Of a stretch of 64,000 bases of DNA, positions 21,465 to 32,159 are shown in pieces. Origin of the DNA: Theodoxus fluviatilis (Eukaryota > Mollusca > Gastropoda > Cycloneritida > Neritidae); contig JAWQFJ010028271.1 in the NCBI GenBank assembly GCA_034096865.1, positions 51,189 through 115,188 on the forward strand. Reading direction: 5' to 3'. The position numbers were made by a program, and so were the translations under genes. Under the pieces are notes generated by a model. That model did not search any database. It saw only the letters and a program-made list of their open reading frames with translations, and was not told the origin of the DNA. Numbering within the stretch: the first letter of the stretch is position 1; every line of letters begins with the position of its first letter.

Positions 21465-21747
21465 AGGCCCAACAACAACTCTCAAATACCCAGCACTACC
21501 AACCCCTCCAGTCTGATCCCACCAAGCAACATGCCCAAGATTTGCACCAGCTGGTGGGAACCTTTCCGTTCAATCTCCAGTCGGTCTTGGATCTCGTACC
21601 CCGGAACCCTCGCCTCGGTACCTTCTACCTGCTCCCCAAAATCCACAAGGAAAACGTCCTCGGCTGCCCCATCGTGTCGGGTGTGGGAACCCTGTGTGAG
21701 GAAATCTCGGGATATGTTGAGGGCATTTTGTTATTTTCTTCCTCATG
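21465..21747 (+). pseudogene. Penelope-like element, RT core continuation
   Basis: The frame resumes with QLSNTQHYQPLQSDPTK and runs to FYLLPKIHK and GCPIVSGVGTL. These are the conserved RT blocks of Penelope-like elements (L-P-K-I-H-K and P-I-V-S). It follows directly in frame from the part at 17690-17812 once the inserted element is ignored. It is cut at about 21735 by the start of an LTR-derived sequence, so the YxDD block, thumb and nuclease are missing. Confidence 0.8.
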
Positions 21748-22100
21748 AGGGCACTATTGTATTCCAAGCTTGGAATCATGGTGAATTTCATTTCTTTAGG
21801 AATTGAGACGTGTGGGCTGGATTCACACAGGTGGACACAACTTGCGTTGGACTGCACCTGCCTTGCTGTTACCACACGGGTGTTGATGGATGATCTGGGG
21901 CCACGGACCTTGGGCCAAGGCTGAGCAGGAGGTGGAACGAGTGCACAGTCATGTGGGCGTTGCTAACTGAAACTGGTGCGCGTCATCGACCACAGCTCAG
22001 AGGTTCTGGACTTTACGGGAAGTGACCACGTATCGTTAACCCGCCCGTTCATCAACAGTCCTAGTAGAGATTCTCAGCAGCCAACTGGATCAAGACTCCT
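21733..22100 (+). mobile_element. Gypsy LTR fragment, intron-less copy (left part)
   Basis: Matches 29985-30119 and then 30520-30720 in the same order: TTATTTTCTTCCTCATG, CCAAGCTTGGAATCATGGTG, then CACCTGCCTTGCTGTT. The 400-bp stretch 30120-30519 of the other copy is exactly absent here. The right part of this LTR copy is displaced to about 23240-23440 by another insertion. Confidence 0.7.
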
Positions 22101-22110
22101 TCTAAGAAGA

Positions 22111-23185
22111 CAGTGGTCATTCTGAACACAGAGATATAGTATCTCTGACACAGGTTGGTCACGTGACTTCGGCTCCACATTCCAATCATTTTACCAATCA
22201 AAATTGAACATGATCAAAAGACCATTGAGAGTAAAAAGAGACGATTCTATTTCACTCCAATTATTTATCCCGATAGATAAACACAAATTTGGTGTTCTAA
22301 TAAAACTAATCTATGAGATTTTCAGGAAATCATTTGAGAACTACTTTTAGCGCGAACGTCATCTATAAGGTTGCAAACTGCCTTGAGCACGTGCGATTGT
22401 GTATATAGTAATACACGCAATCTTTGGACCTACTATAAACGCAGCAAAAAGGATTCCTATGGCTCCGGGCTGGTTTCGTGAATCTATGGTTATACTCTCG
22501 CAAGTAAATGCTTTCTGGCCGGAACCTGTGGTCTAACTGCCTTCACACTGTTTGACGAGCTCTCTGGAGTCCACACTTCGATCATTCGTGTATCGACTGA
22601 TGGAGTCAGTAAGTGATTTAACCTACATTCCGTCTGTGTTGAACGTTAATCGAGTGGAAGTTTCTTCTGTAGGAATCCGTCCGATTCCGAAGTTCGATAT
22701 TATCGGATAGCTCAGAAGCAGTTTTTCTAAGTTTAATCCTTCTAAGCATACATTAAATTAATGATTCCTCATCAGCAAAAGCACTCAGCGGGTTTCTGTG
22801 TGTATCGGTCCAAAAGATTATGCAGACGGGATTGGTTGCCTTACTCGCTCAATGAAGTATAAATATTGCTGTTGTATTCAAAGTCCTTATAATTAGTAGA
22901 GTTCACAATATTACACTCTTGTGATTCGAATTTTACCGCATACAAGTTTTACATTTATGGGAAATCGATGTTTAGAAAATGAATTGACGAAAAGATGGCT
23001 GCCAGTATCGAGTGTATCACAACAAGCGGAGGAATACACTCACGATGTGGTATGCCATTCAGCGTGGCTGAGACTCTGTGTTCAGAACGGTGGTATGCAT
23101 GTTATGGAAGAATTAAGGCTATCACGTGACCAACCTGTTGCTGAGACTATATCCACTAGTCTCAGCCACGCTGAATGGACAGTGG
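22111..23185 (+). mobile_element. Degenerate inverted-repeat element in the LTR fragment
   Basis: Both sides carry related inverted blocks: CAGTGGTCATTC at the left end versus GAATGGACAGTG at the right, and CAGGTTGGTCACGTGA at 22151-22166 matched in reverse near 23126-23141. It separates two halves of an LTR copy. It has no coding capacity. Edges are approximate. Confidence 0.5.
23055..23178. repeat. 21-bp perfect inverted repeat, 82-nt loop
   Basis: CCATTCAGCGTGGCTGAGAC plus T at 23055-23075 pairs perfectly with 23158-23178. It lies within the right arm of the degenerate inverted-repeat element. Confidence 0.85.
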
Positions 23186-23239
23186 TATTACGAGGGGTTT
23201 TCACTCTGAACTTAAGAGTTCTATGATTGTGGGAGAGAC

Positions 23240-23445
23240 TGGATCAAAATCAGGACACTTTGACCAGTTAAGTTAAATCCTTCTGTTTTTATGTTCTTTA
23301 ATTGGCCTAATTAGATGATGACGTCATCTTAGGTTGTGAATATTTTTTTGTAGATATTTTTTTTTGTTTTTGTTTTGAAGTTTTCATGTACTCTACTTCG
23401 GGAGATTAAATTGTCTCTTCTTGAATATATATATATATATTTTTA
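23240..23445 (+). mobile_element. Gypsy LTR fragment (right part)
   Basis: Contains CGGGAGATTAAATTGTCTC, shared with 30767-30785 of the fuller LTR copy. The LTR end and primer site are missing; sequence passes into an AT dinucleotide run. Confidence 0.5.
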
Positions 23446-23543
23446 AAGAAAGAGTGAAGCATTTATTTTGAGGTTTTGATCTCCTCATCTGAACATTGAC
23501 AAGGAGACTCTAATTGGGAAAAGGAAAAGTCAATTTGATTCTA

Positions 23544-25076
23544 CACTGAAGTCCAAAAGAAACGGAAGTTAAGAGTTATTTAAGGTTTTGTTAAAATTCA
23601 TGCACTAAAGGTGGGTTTCAGAGGAAAATTCTGCACGAGCATGAGTTAGCATAGTGTCCTGCACGTAGCCTGTAAAAATCACGTGTGCAGCGCCCAAAGT
23701 GCGCTCCCTGCAGCGTGCTGAAGATGGAGACTGTTTTTAGCTCGTGCAGCCCGCACAAAAGCTGCTAGACCGGATTTTTTTTCGTTAACAGTACTCAGCT
23801 CACACAAGGAACAAAAACCTGTCTCTGTCCAGTCTGAAATCAGCCATTTGTATAGTAGAAGCATGCCAAGACTGAGTGCCAGTGACCGGAAGAGAGCAAT
23901 CGGGCGATTGCAAGCTGGAAATCGCCCAGCTGCCGTTGCAAATGTCATGGGCGTGGCAACCTCGACCATCTGTCGTCTGTGGACCCGATTCCAAGCCAGC
24001 GGCAGCACCCGGGATGGCGCTAGAAGCGGATGACCTCGTGTGACTACTGCTTGCCAGGACCGGGTCATCTACCGTCAGCACCTGCGCCAACCGTTCCTCC
24101 AGGCTACAGAAACCTCCAGGAACACTGTTGGAACCCATGGCGCTCGCATCTCGGGTCTCACGACACGACGCCGGCTGGCAGCCAGCCACCTGTACTGCAG
24201 GCGCCCTGCTCGCCGCACATTGCTTACTGCACAGCACAGGCAGCAGCGACTGCAGTGGGGACATCAACACCTCAACTGGAACCAGTGGCAGTGGCGAGAC
24301 ATCCTTTTTACGGACGAAAGCCGCTACTGCATCAGCCACGCGGACGGTCGCATCAGGGTGTGGCGAAGACGCAACCAGAGGTACGCCGCCAACAACATCC
24401 TGCAACACAACGCCTGGGGAGGCCCCAGCGTCATGATCTGGGGTGGGATAGGCCTCAACCGTCTTGTGGGCCCCGTGGTCTTCCAAGGCATCGGCCCTGG
24501 GCGCGGAAACGGCGTGAATGCACAGCGGTACATCAACCAGGTCCTGGGGCCCACAGTCGTGCTGTACTTCCAGCTACACGGCAACCTTTCCTTGCAGCAG
24601 GACAACGCTCGCCCCCACACCGCGAGGGCCACCACGGCCTTCCTGCAGCAGAACAACATCAGGGTGATGCCCTGGCCCTCCCTGAGCCCGGATATGAATC
24701 CCATTGAACACTTGTGGGACATTGTGCAAAGGGAGCTGAATGCCAGGCCAACAACCGCACCCCAGTTGGAGCAGGCCATCAGGCAAATCTGGACCACCAT
24801 CAACATAGCCACTGTCAACCGCCTAGTGCGCTCCATGAGAGCCAGATGTCAGGCCCTTGTCAACGCCAATGGGGGACACACGCGTTACTGAGCCTGGCGG
24901 TGAGAACTTTCGTTCGGTAACGTTTTTTTGTTTGTGACAATCAAAGAACATTGACCCTAGATGCTTTGTACCAATTGTCGTGAAATTCGTTCGATTCGAT
25001 CTCGTCAAAATGAAATGTACAAGAATGAGATTAAATTTCTTGAAATTTCAACTTGCGTTTCTTTTGGACTTTAGTA
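23544..25076 (+). mobile_element. Tc1/mariner element, 1.53 kb
   Basis: Ends share AAGTCCAAAAGAAACG and AAGTT as inverted repeats of about 29 bp with a few differences, each flanked by TA (23542-23543 and 25077-25078). The length and single-ORF layout are those of a standard Tc1 element. Confidence 0.9.
23863..24891 (+). pseudogene. Tc1-like DD34E transposase with one premature stop
   Basis: One frame of 342 codons runs from MPRLSASDRKRAIGRLQAGN to the stop at 24889-24891. The N-terminus is the paired-like helix-turn-helix (residues 5-50), which binds the terminal repeats. The catalytic domain shows FTDES (first Asp), QDNARPHTA (second Asp) and SPDMNPIEHLWD (the Glu), spaced as DD34E. A TGA at 24031-24033, just after SGSTRDGARSG, breaks the frame; family proteins normally have Arg-Pro here, consistent with a CGA-to-TGA change. 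Otherwise the protein is complete, so this is a recently dead copy. Confidence 0.92.
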
Positions 25077-25728
25077 TATTATTATTTTATTTATTGTTGT
25101 TGGTTCAGATGTAAGGTAACGGCGGTCAGAGTGTAGTGATATCATGGTTGTGGTTGTCTTAACCCATTACGACCTACAGTGCGTGATGAAAAAGCCTCCC
25201 TAAAACCTAAGGGTTTTTCCGGGGAAAAAAAGAAGTTGATATCCTTTATTCAAAAAATTATTTCTTCTCTTCTACACATCCTAGAAACAAGATCTAAAAA
25301 CTGTTAGAAAGGTAAATAAATAATCTACTCCACTACATCATGACTGCAGCTCCTAGAGTACAAAATTTTCCTGTAAAAAATTGGAAAGATGACAAAAATG
25401 AAAAATTTTCAAGAACACATAATTTTTTGGCTCCAAAATACACTTCAACTCAACTTATTCTCATTGAAACAGTAAAAACTTTACATAGTCTTGAAGCTGA
25501 TTCATTTTTACATTTGCAATTAAAATTTCAAAAGAATCAGAGCAGTTGGCAAAATATTATGACAGATAATGTACACATATGTAAAATCTAAGAAATTTGT
25601 CCTTTCGGCATTTGAAAGATACTGCCAACAAAAAAATATATAACTCAACTTATATTCAACATATCGACAAGATTCAAACACTGTTTGAAAGCTTAAAGTA
25701 TGCAAAATATCAGGGTACCTTCAAGTTC

Positions 25729-26318
25729 AAAATCGAGTGATTACAAGCGGAGAAACGATCGTTTTTGTGGAGAGATCTGATCTCGCGCAACATGGCTGAC
25801 GATCCTGCAGCGATCCGTGAAGGGAGCGATATCGAAGCTGATTCAGATGAGGAGTTCGAAGCACTTTCGGGAGACTACTGTAGCGATCGTTTGGGTGTAG
25901 AACAGTCGCAGGAGTGGTTTGAGTTTTTTGAGGAGGAGGATGTTGAAGAGGAGTTCGAAGTATTTCAGGGAGAGTGGAAGTATGAGAACTTTACACCATG
26001 CCTCCGCCATGATGTTTGTCGCGTTTCGACGAAAATAATGGCGGAGGCAGGTCTAAAGTTCTCATACTTCCACTCTCCCTGGAATCCTTCGAACTCCTCT
26101 TCGACATCCTATTCCTCCAGAAACTCAAACCACTCCTGCGACTGTTCTGCACCCAAACGATCGCTACAGTAGTCTCCCGAAAGTGCTTCGAACTCCTCAT
26201 CTGAATCAGCTTCGATATCGCTCCCTTCACGGATCGCTGCAGGATCGTCAGCCATGTTGCGCGAGATCAGATCTCTCCACAAAAACGATCGTTTCTCCGC
26301 TTGTAATCACTCGATTTT
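25729..26318. repeat. Long palindrome, arms about 285 bp
   Basis: 25729-26012 is repeated as a near-perfect reverse complement at about 26034-26318, leaving a loop of about 20 bp. Both arms carry the same coding segment (residues such as ADSDEEFEALSGDYCSD). A transcript through it would fold into a long hairpin. Confidence 0.92.
25792..26010 (+). pseudogene. piggyBac transposase N-terminal segment
   Basis: From the ATG at 25792 (MADDPAAIREGSDIEADSDE) the frame is strongly acidic with EEFEALSGD and WFEFFEEEDVEEEFEVFQGEW. Acidic N-termini of this type precede the catalytic domain in piggyBac-family transposases. At the palindrome centre the frame runs into its own reverse complement, so no catalytic domain follows. 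The family call leans on the TTAA-bounded context. Confidence 0.5.
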
Positions 26319-26890
26319 CACTCCGTAAACGTGGGAAGGAAGTGTGTTTATTTGGCTACCCAGAATGCTTAGTATCTGCCACGTCATATCCGGGACTAAT
26401 TTTAGGAAATGCGACGGAAATATGCTCCACCAAATTTAATACCGATGTTCGACCAACAACTCGATTTTTTTTTCAAAACTCAAGTGAAAAAAATTCAAAT
26501 CTCAGCTCCTACTTGCTCGATTTTTGATCTGTAAGTGCTGAAAGAAAGCGGATACACTAAGCTTTCCAGCATGCCTAGCGTCTGTCATGTGATATCAAAG
26601 ACTATTTTTAGAACAGCGATCGGAGTGGACTACTATCAAATGCCACGCGGGTTTTCGGCGACAAATAAACTTTTTCCCAAAACCTAACGGATAAAAATTT
26701 ATTTCTCCACTCCTACTAGCTCGATTTTCAATCTGTAAACGCTGAATGGAGGCTTTTTGACTCTGCTATCAGCATGTCTAGCAGTAATCATGTGATATCA
26801 ATAGCTATTTTAGTCTATGCGATGGAGGCACACCACCGTCAAATGCGACGTGCGCGTCGCATCCGGTCTGAAAGGGAGATGTAACGTGCA
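26310..26890 (+). repeat. About 200-bp degenerate tandem units
   Basis: Three units share CTCGATTTT, then a TGTAA(A/G)(C/T)G(C/T)-type phrase, then CATGTGATATCA-like sequence and a GCGAT(C/G)GGAG-like phrase. They lie between the palindrome and the right end of the piggyBac element, which suggests subterminal repeats. Confidence 0.6.
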
Positions 26891-26916
26891 CGTCGCATCC
26901 GGTCGGAAAGGGTTAA

Positions 26917-27050
26917 ACATAATACAAATCTGGTTTAGTTCCTCTTAAATTGTGTTAATTACTATCTTGTCAGAAGTGGATGAATGTCTTTGAGTGATTG
27001 TGTGCGTGCATCAAGATTTACCAAAGCAAATCCGGTCTATCATTTCGGAT
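26917..27050. other. Spacer
   Basis: Short sequence between the piggyBac element and the next coding remnant; nothing recognised. Confidence 0.4.
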
Positions 27051-27053
27051 TAA

Positions 27054-28640
27054 ATGAACTCAAGGATCAGTTGCTGTGATCTCGATCTCAGTTGTTGGTC
27101 CCGACCACCAAGGGCGACATCCAGATCAAGAGCAGCAGCAGCTACACTTCCAGATCTGCATGCCACAGTGAAGGCCCTAAAGCACATGACCCCTGATGAG
27201 TACAGGGAACACAAGCGGTTGCTACGTGCCAACTCCAGAGCAAATGAACACTCCACTAGGAGGCGATGGCGTCGGGAGAAGGACATGGAACACAAAAGGA
27301 AAAATCGTCTAGAAGGAAGGTTAGTAAAGCATGAATTTAAAAACAAATATCCATGAACAACATAATCTGTTAACCTTTTGTCTGTCAACGCTTTGGGCCC
27401 AGTTTGTTCATCCTGTTGACTTCTTGCTGCTTTGCAAAATTTTTTGTCTGTGTGGGAAAAGATGGATTGAAATGTTTGGTGTTTTTCTGTGATTCTAATA
27501 CTGCCAACAATTGGCATTAGTGTCTACGCTGACAAAGGGTTCATTTGGTGCCTCATGCATTTTAACGACGCATATTTTTTCTTGGTTTTATTCTTTCGTG
27601 AAACAACACCTATGCATGAAGCCATATGTAAACGTGAGCTGCTCCATGAATCAGTCTGCTTTTCATCATTGATTATTTGTTTTATTTTGTGTTTTGCAGG
27701 ATCCCCAAATTAAGCCATATGTCAACATCACCCATAGCAACTTCAACGCCCCGTCTCGCCAAAGAGAAGCAAGATTCAGTGCCTCGCAGGACTACACCGA
27801 TGGAAGTATCAAGATCACCTGAAGCAAGTTCCCCGTTTCAAGGCTTCTGCACAGGCCAGTGTGTCGAGTCCTACATCAAATCTGCAGGCTTCTGGGACTG
27901 AACCTACACAGTGTGAGACCCAACCTGAGCCAGTTTCAAATGCCAACAAGTGTCAAACCCCAAAGAAACGGTTGAGGAAGGGGGACTATAACTTTGTTTC
28001 AAAACTGAGAAGGTGGATATTTGGCAAGACGAAATCCCCAAGAAAGTTTGTGAGATTCGTCCACAACCTGGCGCTCTTCAGCTCGCCAACGAAAAAACAA
28101 GCTTTAGCAAAGGAAGGGTTATCTTTCTACAAGATGCCATCAAACTCCGGCAAACGACACCCTTTGAGGAGGACTCTGTTTGGACGAGGTCCCTGAGCTC
28201 CCCTACTAAAAGAACAAAGAACCCAAAGGGGCGCAAGACAAGGAAGGAATGCCTGCATCCGGACACCAAAAGGAAGATTTCGCTTTTCTATGTCCGTGAG
28301 GATGTGTCTAGGCCCCTAGGGGACAAAAGCTGGGGCAGGGTTTGTGATGTGCCACACAATCAAAACTGTCCATTAGATGTTTCTCAGGGGAAAACCCAGA
28401 GGCCAAGGTTAGCTACACAAAATTCTCCAACCTCCGACCACGAAATGTCAAAGATTTCATCCAACCTTGCGGACAGTTGAGCACTGAGCAGCCGGATACC
28501 AGTTCTCGTGGTGCCTTCCTCATGCTGAATGCCATGGCTTTAGCCAGGGGTTTACCACCAACAGCCTTCCCCCCTTCTGCTGCTGCTGGGATGAGAATGA
28601 AAGTCCTGAAAGAGTTTGAAGCTGCAAATGCCCAGAGGTT
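27054..28640 (+). pseudogene. Degenerate relative of the Sola-like transposase, N-terminal half
   Basis: A basic exon (to 27320, donor GTTAGT) with HMTPDEYREHKRLLRANSRA and WRREKDMEHKRK is followed by an acceptor near 27700. Downstream pieces in shifting frames carry SPRKFVRFVHNLALFSSP with KKQALAKEGL, then FYVREDVSRPLGDKS, then VSYTKFSNLRPRNVKDF. Order and motifs match the protein at 3709-11746 (for example KASPRKKAALQRRGLL and VSFTTFKRLR), but similarity is low, so it is another lineage. The region with the conserved Asp motifs is missing and several frameshifts are needed. A final frame reads GAFLMLNAMALARGLPPTA. Confidence 0.55.
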
Positions 28641-29270
28641 GTAGAAAAACTCTTCACATCAGAATACATATTGGCCAGAAATGGCGGCAATGGCTACCAC
28701 AATGGCGAAAGCAGTTCCTACCACAATGGCGAAAGCAGTTCCTACCAAAGTATCCAAAATGGCTATGTAAAACACGGGCGCTGCGTAACGACGCTTCACC
28801 TCATTTATCTGTAAGTTCTGCTTTATGTAACTAAGCTACCCTTCAGTTCACTCATATATTGTTTGTGCATAATCACAGGATTCTCTCCGTGCGTAGCATC
28901 TTTATGTTTTCACATTTACCTGAGTTATAATCGTGTATCGATGGTCAGTTACATGCCAAATGCCGCTAGTCAACATTGTTCCTTTCCTTTATCATTGCAG
29001 AACCGTGGTCATTGTTTTAATAAAGTTTATTTGAACAAAGAGACAGCGTTCTCATCAACATTTGGAGATGAGGATGTGATTTCACCATGCATTACATTGC
29101 CAGTAGCAGTGTACAAGAGTGGTCCCTTGTGATTCAGAACTTTTAAATCTCACAGGTCAGTACTGTTCCTGGAGAAAAACAAGGTATGTCTGACCACATT
29201 CATCTCTCCGCTGTGCTGCCAACTGCAACGTCCAAAAAATTTAATTGGAACTTTCTGCAAATTGGGTCCG
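28641..29270. other. Unassigned, short 24-bp duplication
   Basis: Near 28690-28745 a 24-bp unit containing ATGGCGAAAGCAGTTCCTAC is duplicated, next to GGCCAGAAATGGCGGCAATGG, which resembles the 3' part of the TGTGGTAG LTR. AATAAA occurs near 29020. No gene is supported. Confidence 0.4.
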
Positions 29271-29274
29271 AATG

Positions 29275-29684
29275 GCAAAAAAGGACAGTTTTGATGAGTT
29301 CAGTCCTTCACTAGAAGAGTTTGAGTGCTATTTGGAGAATCTTGCCATGTACTTTGAAGCAAATGACATTGCCTTTTGACATGCTCCGGGAGTGAAGATT
29401 GACATTCCCTCAAATGCAAAGCCTCTTCATGTCTTCACTCTGATCTTTGTAGATGAGATGTGGGAACAACTTGTGCAGGAGACAAGTGGATATGCTGAAA
29501 GAGAGAGACTGCTTATTCCACCTCCTCCCAGCTCCAAGTGGGTGCGTGTGACCGTTCCAGAAATGAAAACTTTTATCGGTCTATGCATTGCCATGGGAGT
29601 GCTTCTGAATATGATGGATACAAAACTAATGTCATGTGACAAGGTGCACTTTTGTGCCACCATGACTGTCAAGCCACAGGTATA
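29275..29684 (+). pseudogene. piggyBac-like transposase fragment (PGBD-type)
   Basis: The frame has VDEMWEQLVQETSGYAERER, then WVRVTVPEMKTFIGLCIAMG. This is the start of the piggyBac transposase catalytic region, where F/L-x-x-E-M-W and EMKTFIGL are conserved. A preceding FDEFSPSLEEFECYLEN-like segment is interrupted by a stop near 29380. No catalytic Asp block, terminal repeat or TTAA pair can be linked to it. It is a broken insertion. Confidence 0.7.
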
Positions 29685-29723
29685 AATAACTAGAAATAAA
29701 TGTATAAGGGAAAAAAGAAAGAT

Positions 29724-29795
29724 CCTGTCATGACCAGGTTTTGAACCGGGGTCATCTGGGTTGGTAGACCTGTTGCGTTACCAATGGGCCACAGG
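29724..29795 (-). tRNA. tRNA-like sequence, probably pseudogene or SINE head
   Basis: On the minus strand, 72 nt run CCTGT...ACAGG with an A-box-like TGGCCCATTGGTAACG and a B-box GGTTCAAAACC. The TTCAAAA loop is closed by a 5-bp stem with one mismatch. The acceptor pairs for 5 bp, but the T-arm lies about three bases too far from it, so folding is imperfect. I do not assign an anticodon. Confidence 0.4.
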
Positions 29796-29984
29796 TACTT
29801 GTTGTTAAAGAATTCAAAATTGTTATTAAGGCTTTTCTAAGAGTTTTCATAGCATGTGACGGAACAGGAACTTGTCATTACCCAGAATTCTTTTTCTCCC
29901 TGAAGAACACTTTTCCTCTGACCGTTGGAGAGAGAGGAAGTCCCCAGAAATTCTCTTTTCTACCTGAGGCATTTATGATGGAAT

Positions 29985-31097
29985 TATTTTCTTCCTCATG
30001 TGGGCTCTAATGTGTTCCAAGCTTGGAATCATGGTGTATTTCATTTCGTTGATGAATGAAATTAGGAAGTGAGAAGTTTGGCTGGATACACACAGGTGGA
30101 CAAAACTTGTGTTGGACTGGTGAGTGTTCATCTCCTTTTTAGATAGCCACGTGTATGAATGGATAGTTTCAGTTTATTGCTTGTCAATTCTTGTTGTTGA
30201 GCTTATCATTAATTAGGGTAGTTATTTGTAAGAGTTGAAGAATAGGAATTTTAGCGAATTTTAAGAAGAGAGTGACGTCAACTTGAAGGTTTTCTTTTTT
30301 TGAGGAAATCACGATTTGACCCAGTTGCACAACTAAAAACTTGTACATTTTTAAAAATGAAGCTAGGCTTGTTTTGTCTTTGTAAAATTTTCATTCAGTT
30401 TTATGGGGTGAGTTCATTATCAGGGTTGATAGACCTGGGTAACGTTTTCTATATGGAAACTTTTATCATTATGCGAATTGGGACTTGTATTATGGGGATC
30501 CGGTATAATATTTTTTTAGCACCTGCCTTGCTGTTGCCGTGGCGTTGATGGATGATCTGGGCCACGGACCTTGACCTTGGGCCGGGGCTGAGCAAGAGGT
30601 TTCCTCAGCGGAAACACCATTCTGGACTTCGGGGAAGGTAGCCACGTGTGGTTGGTTGGGACCCGCCCGTTCGTCGGGGGTCCTAGTGGAGATCCTCGGT
30701 GGCCAGATGGATCTTGGGGGGATTCGGGGACTCTTTGGGAAGGACAGTGTATTTAGGGAGGGGGTTCGGGAGATTAAATTGTCTCCCCTTATTCTGTTAA
30801 CTGTGTTAGAAATATTTTGTTTTTTGAGGATGCCTGGACTATTCCATTATTCGATGCTGGCATTTATGTCTAATTTTCCCATTTTAGTTTTAATGGTATA
30901 TGATACTCTGACTAATGTGTTGTCTTGGTTTATTTTAGTTTGCCATTGTGCTTTTGTATAACATGTTGGTATCAGATAAAATTTGTAATACTGAGAAAGC
31001 CTATTCCTAATTGTTTCTTTTTTAAACATATCAAACTTATCCCCTTTTCAACCTCTCCCTATTTCCATATTTCGTTTCCCCCGTCCTCTCGGTTACA
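29985..31097 (+). mobile_element. Gypsy LTR and leader with a putative intron
   Basis: Shares its parts with 21733-22100 and 23240-23445 but contains a 400-bp extra block at 30120-30519. It ends GGTTACA just before a possible primer site (TGGCGTTGTCGGCAGGAT, near 31105) and the gag start at 31143. The left edge is set by where similarity to the other copy starts and may be a few bases off. Confidence 0.6.
30120..30519 (+). other. Putative intron in the Gypsy LTR/leader
   Basis: Begins GTGAGTG, ends TTTTTTTAG, and is precisely absent from the copy at 21733 (GGACTG joined to CACCTGCC). It is either a spliced intron lost through an RNA intermediate, or an insertion that mimics splice ends. Confidence 0.6.
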
Positions 31098-31142
31098 AAA
31101 TTTTGGCGTTGTCGGCAGGATAGGAATTCAATATACAAAAGC

Positions 31143-32044
31143 ATGATGGCAGGCATAGGTGATGGTGATCTCATTGTCGAGGGGGGACATGACGGAGTTG
31201 AGGACCAGCCAGATCAACTTCCAGAAATACAGCAGCTGGAGGACCAGGATGTAAGGGGTGACGCCGGGAACAATGCCAGAAATCGTGATTAAATTGCTGG
31301 GAGAGATTTAGACAGAGCTCACTACAGGGAACGGGACCACCTGAACGGGAACTGGATGCCGCAACCCCGTCTTCCACACTTTGATGGGAGCGGCCCAGTG
31401 GATGAGTTCTTGGGCGAGGTGGAGAGGGTGCTTGACGCATACAAAATGCGGCCAGCAATCGGGCTGGAACTGATCCTCCGCCACCTCGATGGCCAAGCAA
31501 GACGCAAGGTGCTCGGAATGTCTGCGGTGGATCGTCAAGACCTTTCAAAGGTGACCAGACATCTCAACACGACCTTTGGGGACAGACGACACCAAGTCCT
31601 ACTACTAGAGGAGTTCAACCAGCGGCGACAACAACCCGGGGAGTCGGTCCTGGAGTTTGTTCACGAATTACAGACATTGGCCAGAAAGCTCAACCGCTCG
31701 AAAGCAGGAACGATATCAGAGCTTGACCTGCGTGACCGCTTTGCCGAGCGCCTCAGCAGCGCAGATTTACGACGGGAGCTCAGGCGTCTCCGATCGTCGA
31801 AGCCAGATGTCACCCTGGGTGCTCTCAAGGATGCTGCTCTCCAGTGGCTGCAAGATGAAGCTCAAGAAGATGTGGCTCATGTCCAGGGTCAGAGTGTGAC
31901 TCTCACGGAGCTTGCTCCAATCCTCCAGCACATGGGAGAGTTGACCGAGGCGGTGAATGACTTGAAAACCAACAGAGGTGGCAGGAGGCAAGACGGATGC
32001 TTCCACTGCGGAGAGGCCACTTCCAGCGCAGCTGCCCCAAGCTG
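31143..32044 (+). pseudogene. Ty3/Gypsy gag, copy 1
   Basis: From the ATG at 31143 an acidic N-terminus is broken by TAA at 31290-31292. The frame then runs through PRLPHFDGSGPVDEFLGEVE and LLEEFNQRRQQPGESVLEFV with RDRFAERLSSADLRREL, the capsid-type core that packages element RNA. It ends in a zinc knuckle start, CFHCGE, where a small deletion shifts the frame; the remaining HFQRSCPK lies in the next frame. The two lesions make it non-functional. Confidence 0.85.
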
Positions 32045-32159
32045 AGGGCGGGAAAATAGCTGCCTCTGCTGTGCCAAGTAGCCAAACGACAGGGGCAAGA
32101 ACAACGGCTACAAGTGTGAGAGCAAACTGTCCGGTGGTAACGGCAAGCTTGGAATGTCA

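Larger units (their letters stand above)
25163..26912 (+). mobile_element. piggyBac-type element, non-autonomous, 1.75 kb
   Basis: TTAA flanks both ends (25159-25162 and 26913-26916). The ends CCCATTACGACC and, reversed, CCCTTTCCGACC are piggyBac-like inverted repeats. Inside are a 0.57-kb palindrome containing a piggyBac-like N-terminal coding segment in both orientations and three degenerate units of about 200 bp. The catalytic domain is missing. Confidence 0.82.

Noticed and set aside
27190..27240. Hammerhead ribozyme core (CTGATGAG)
   Set aside because: No GAAAC partner or flanking stems; it lies in the coding exon of a transposase remnant.
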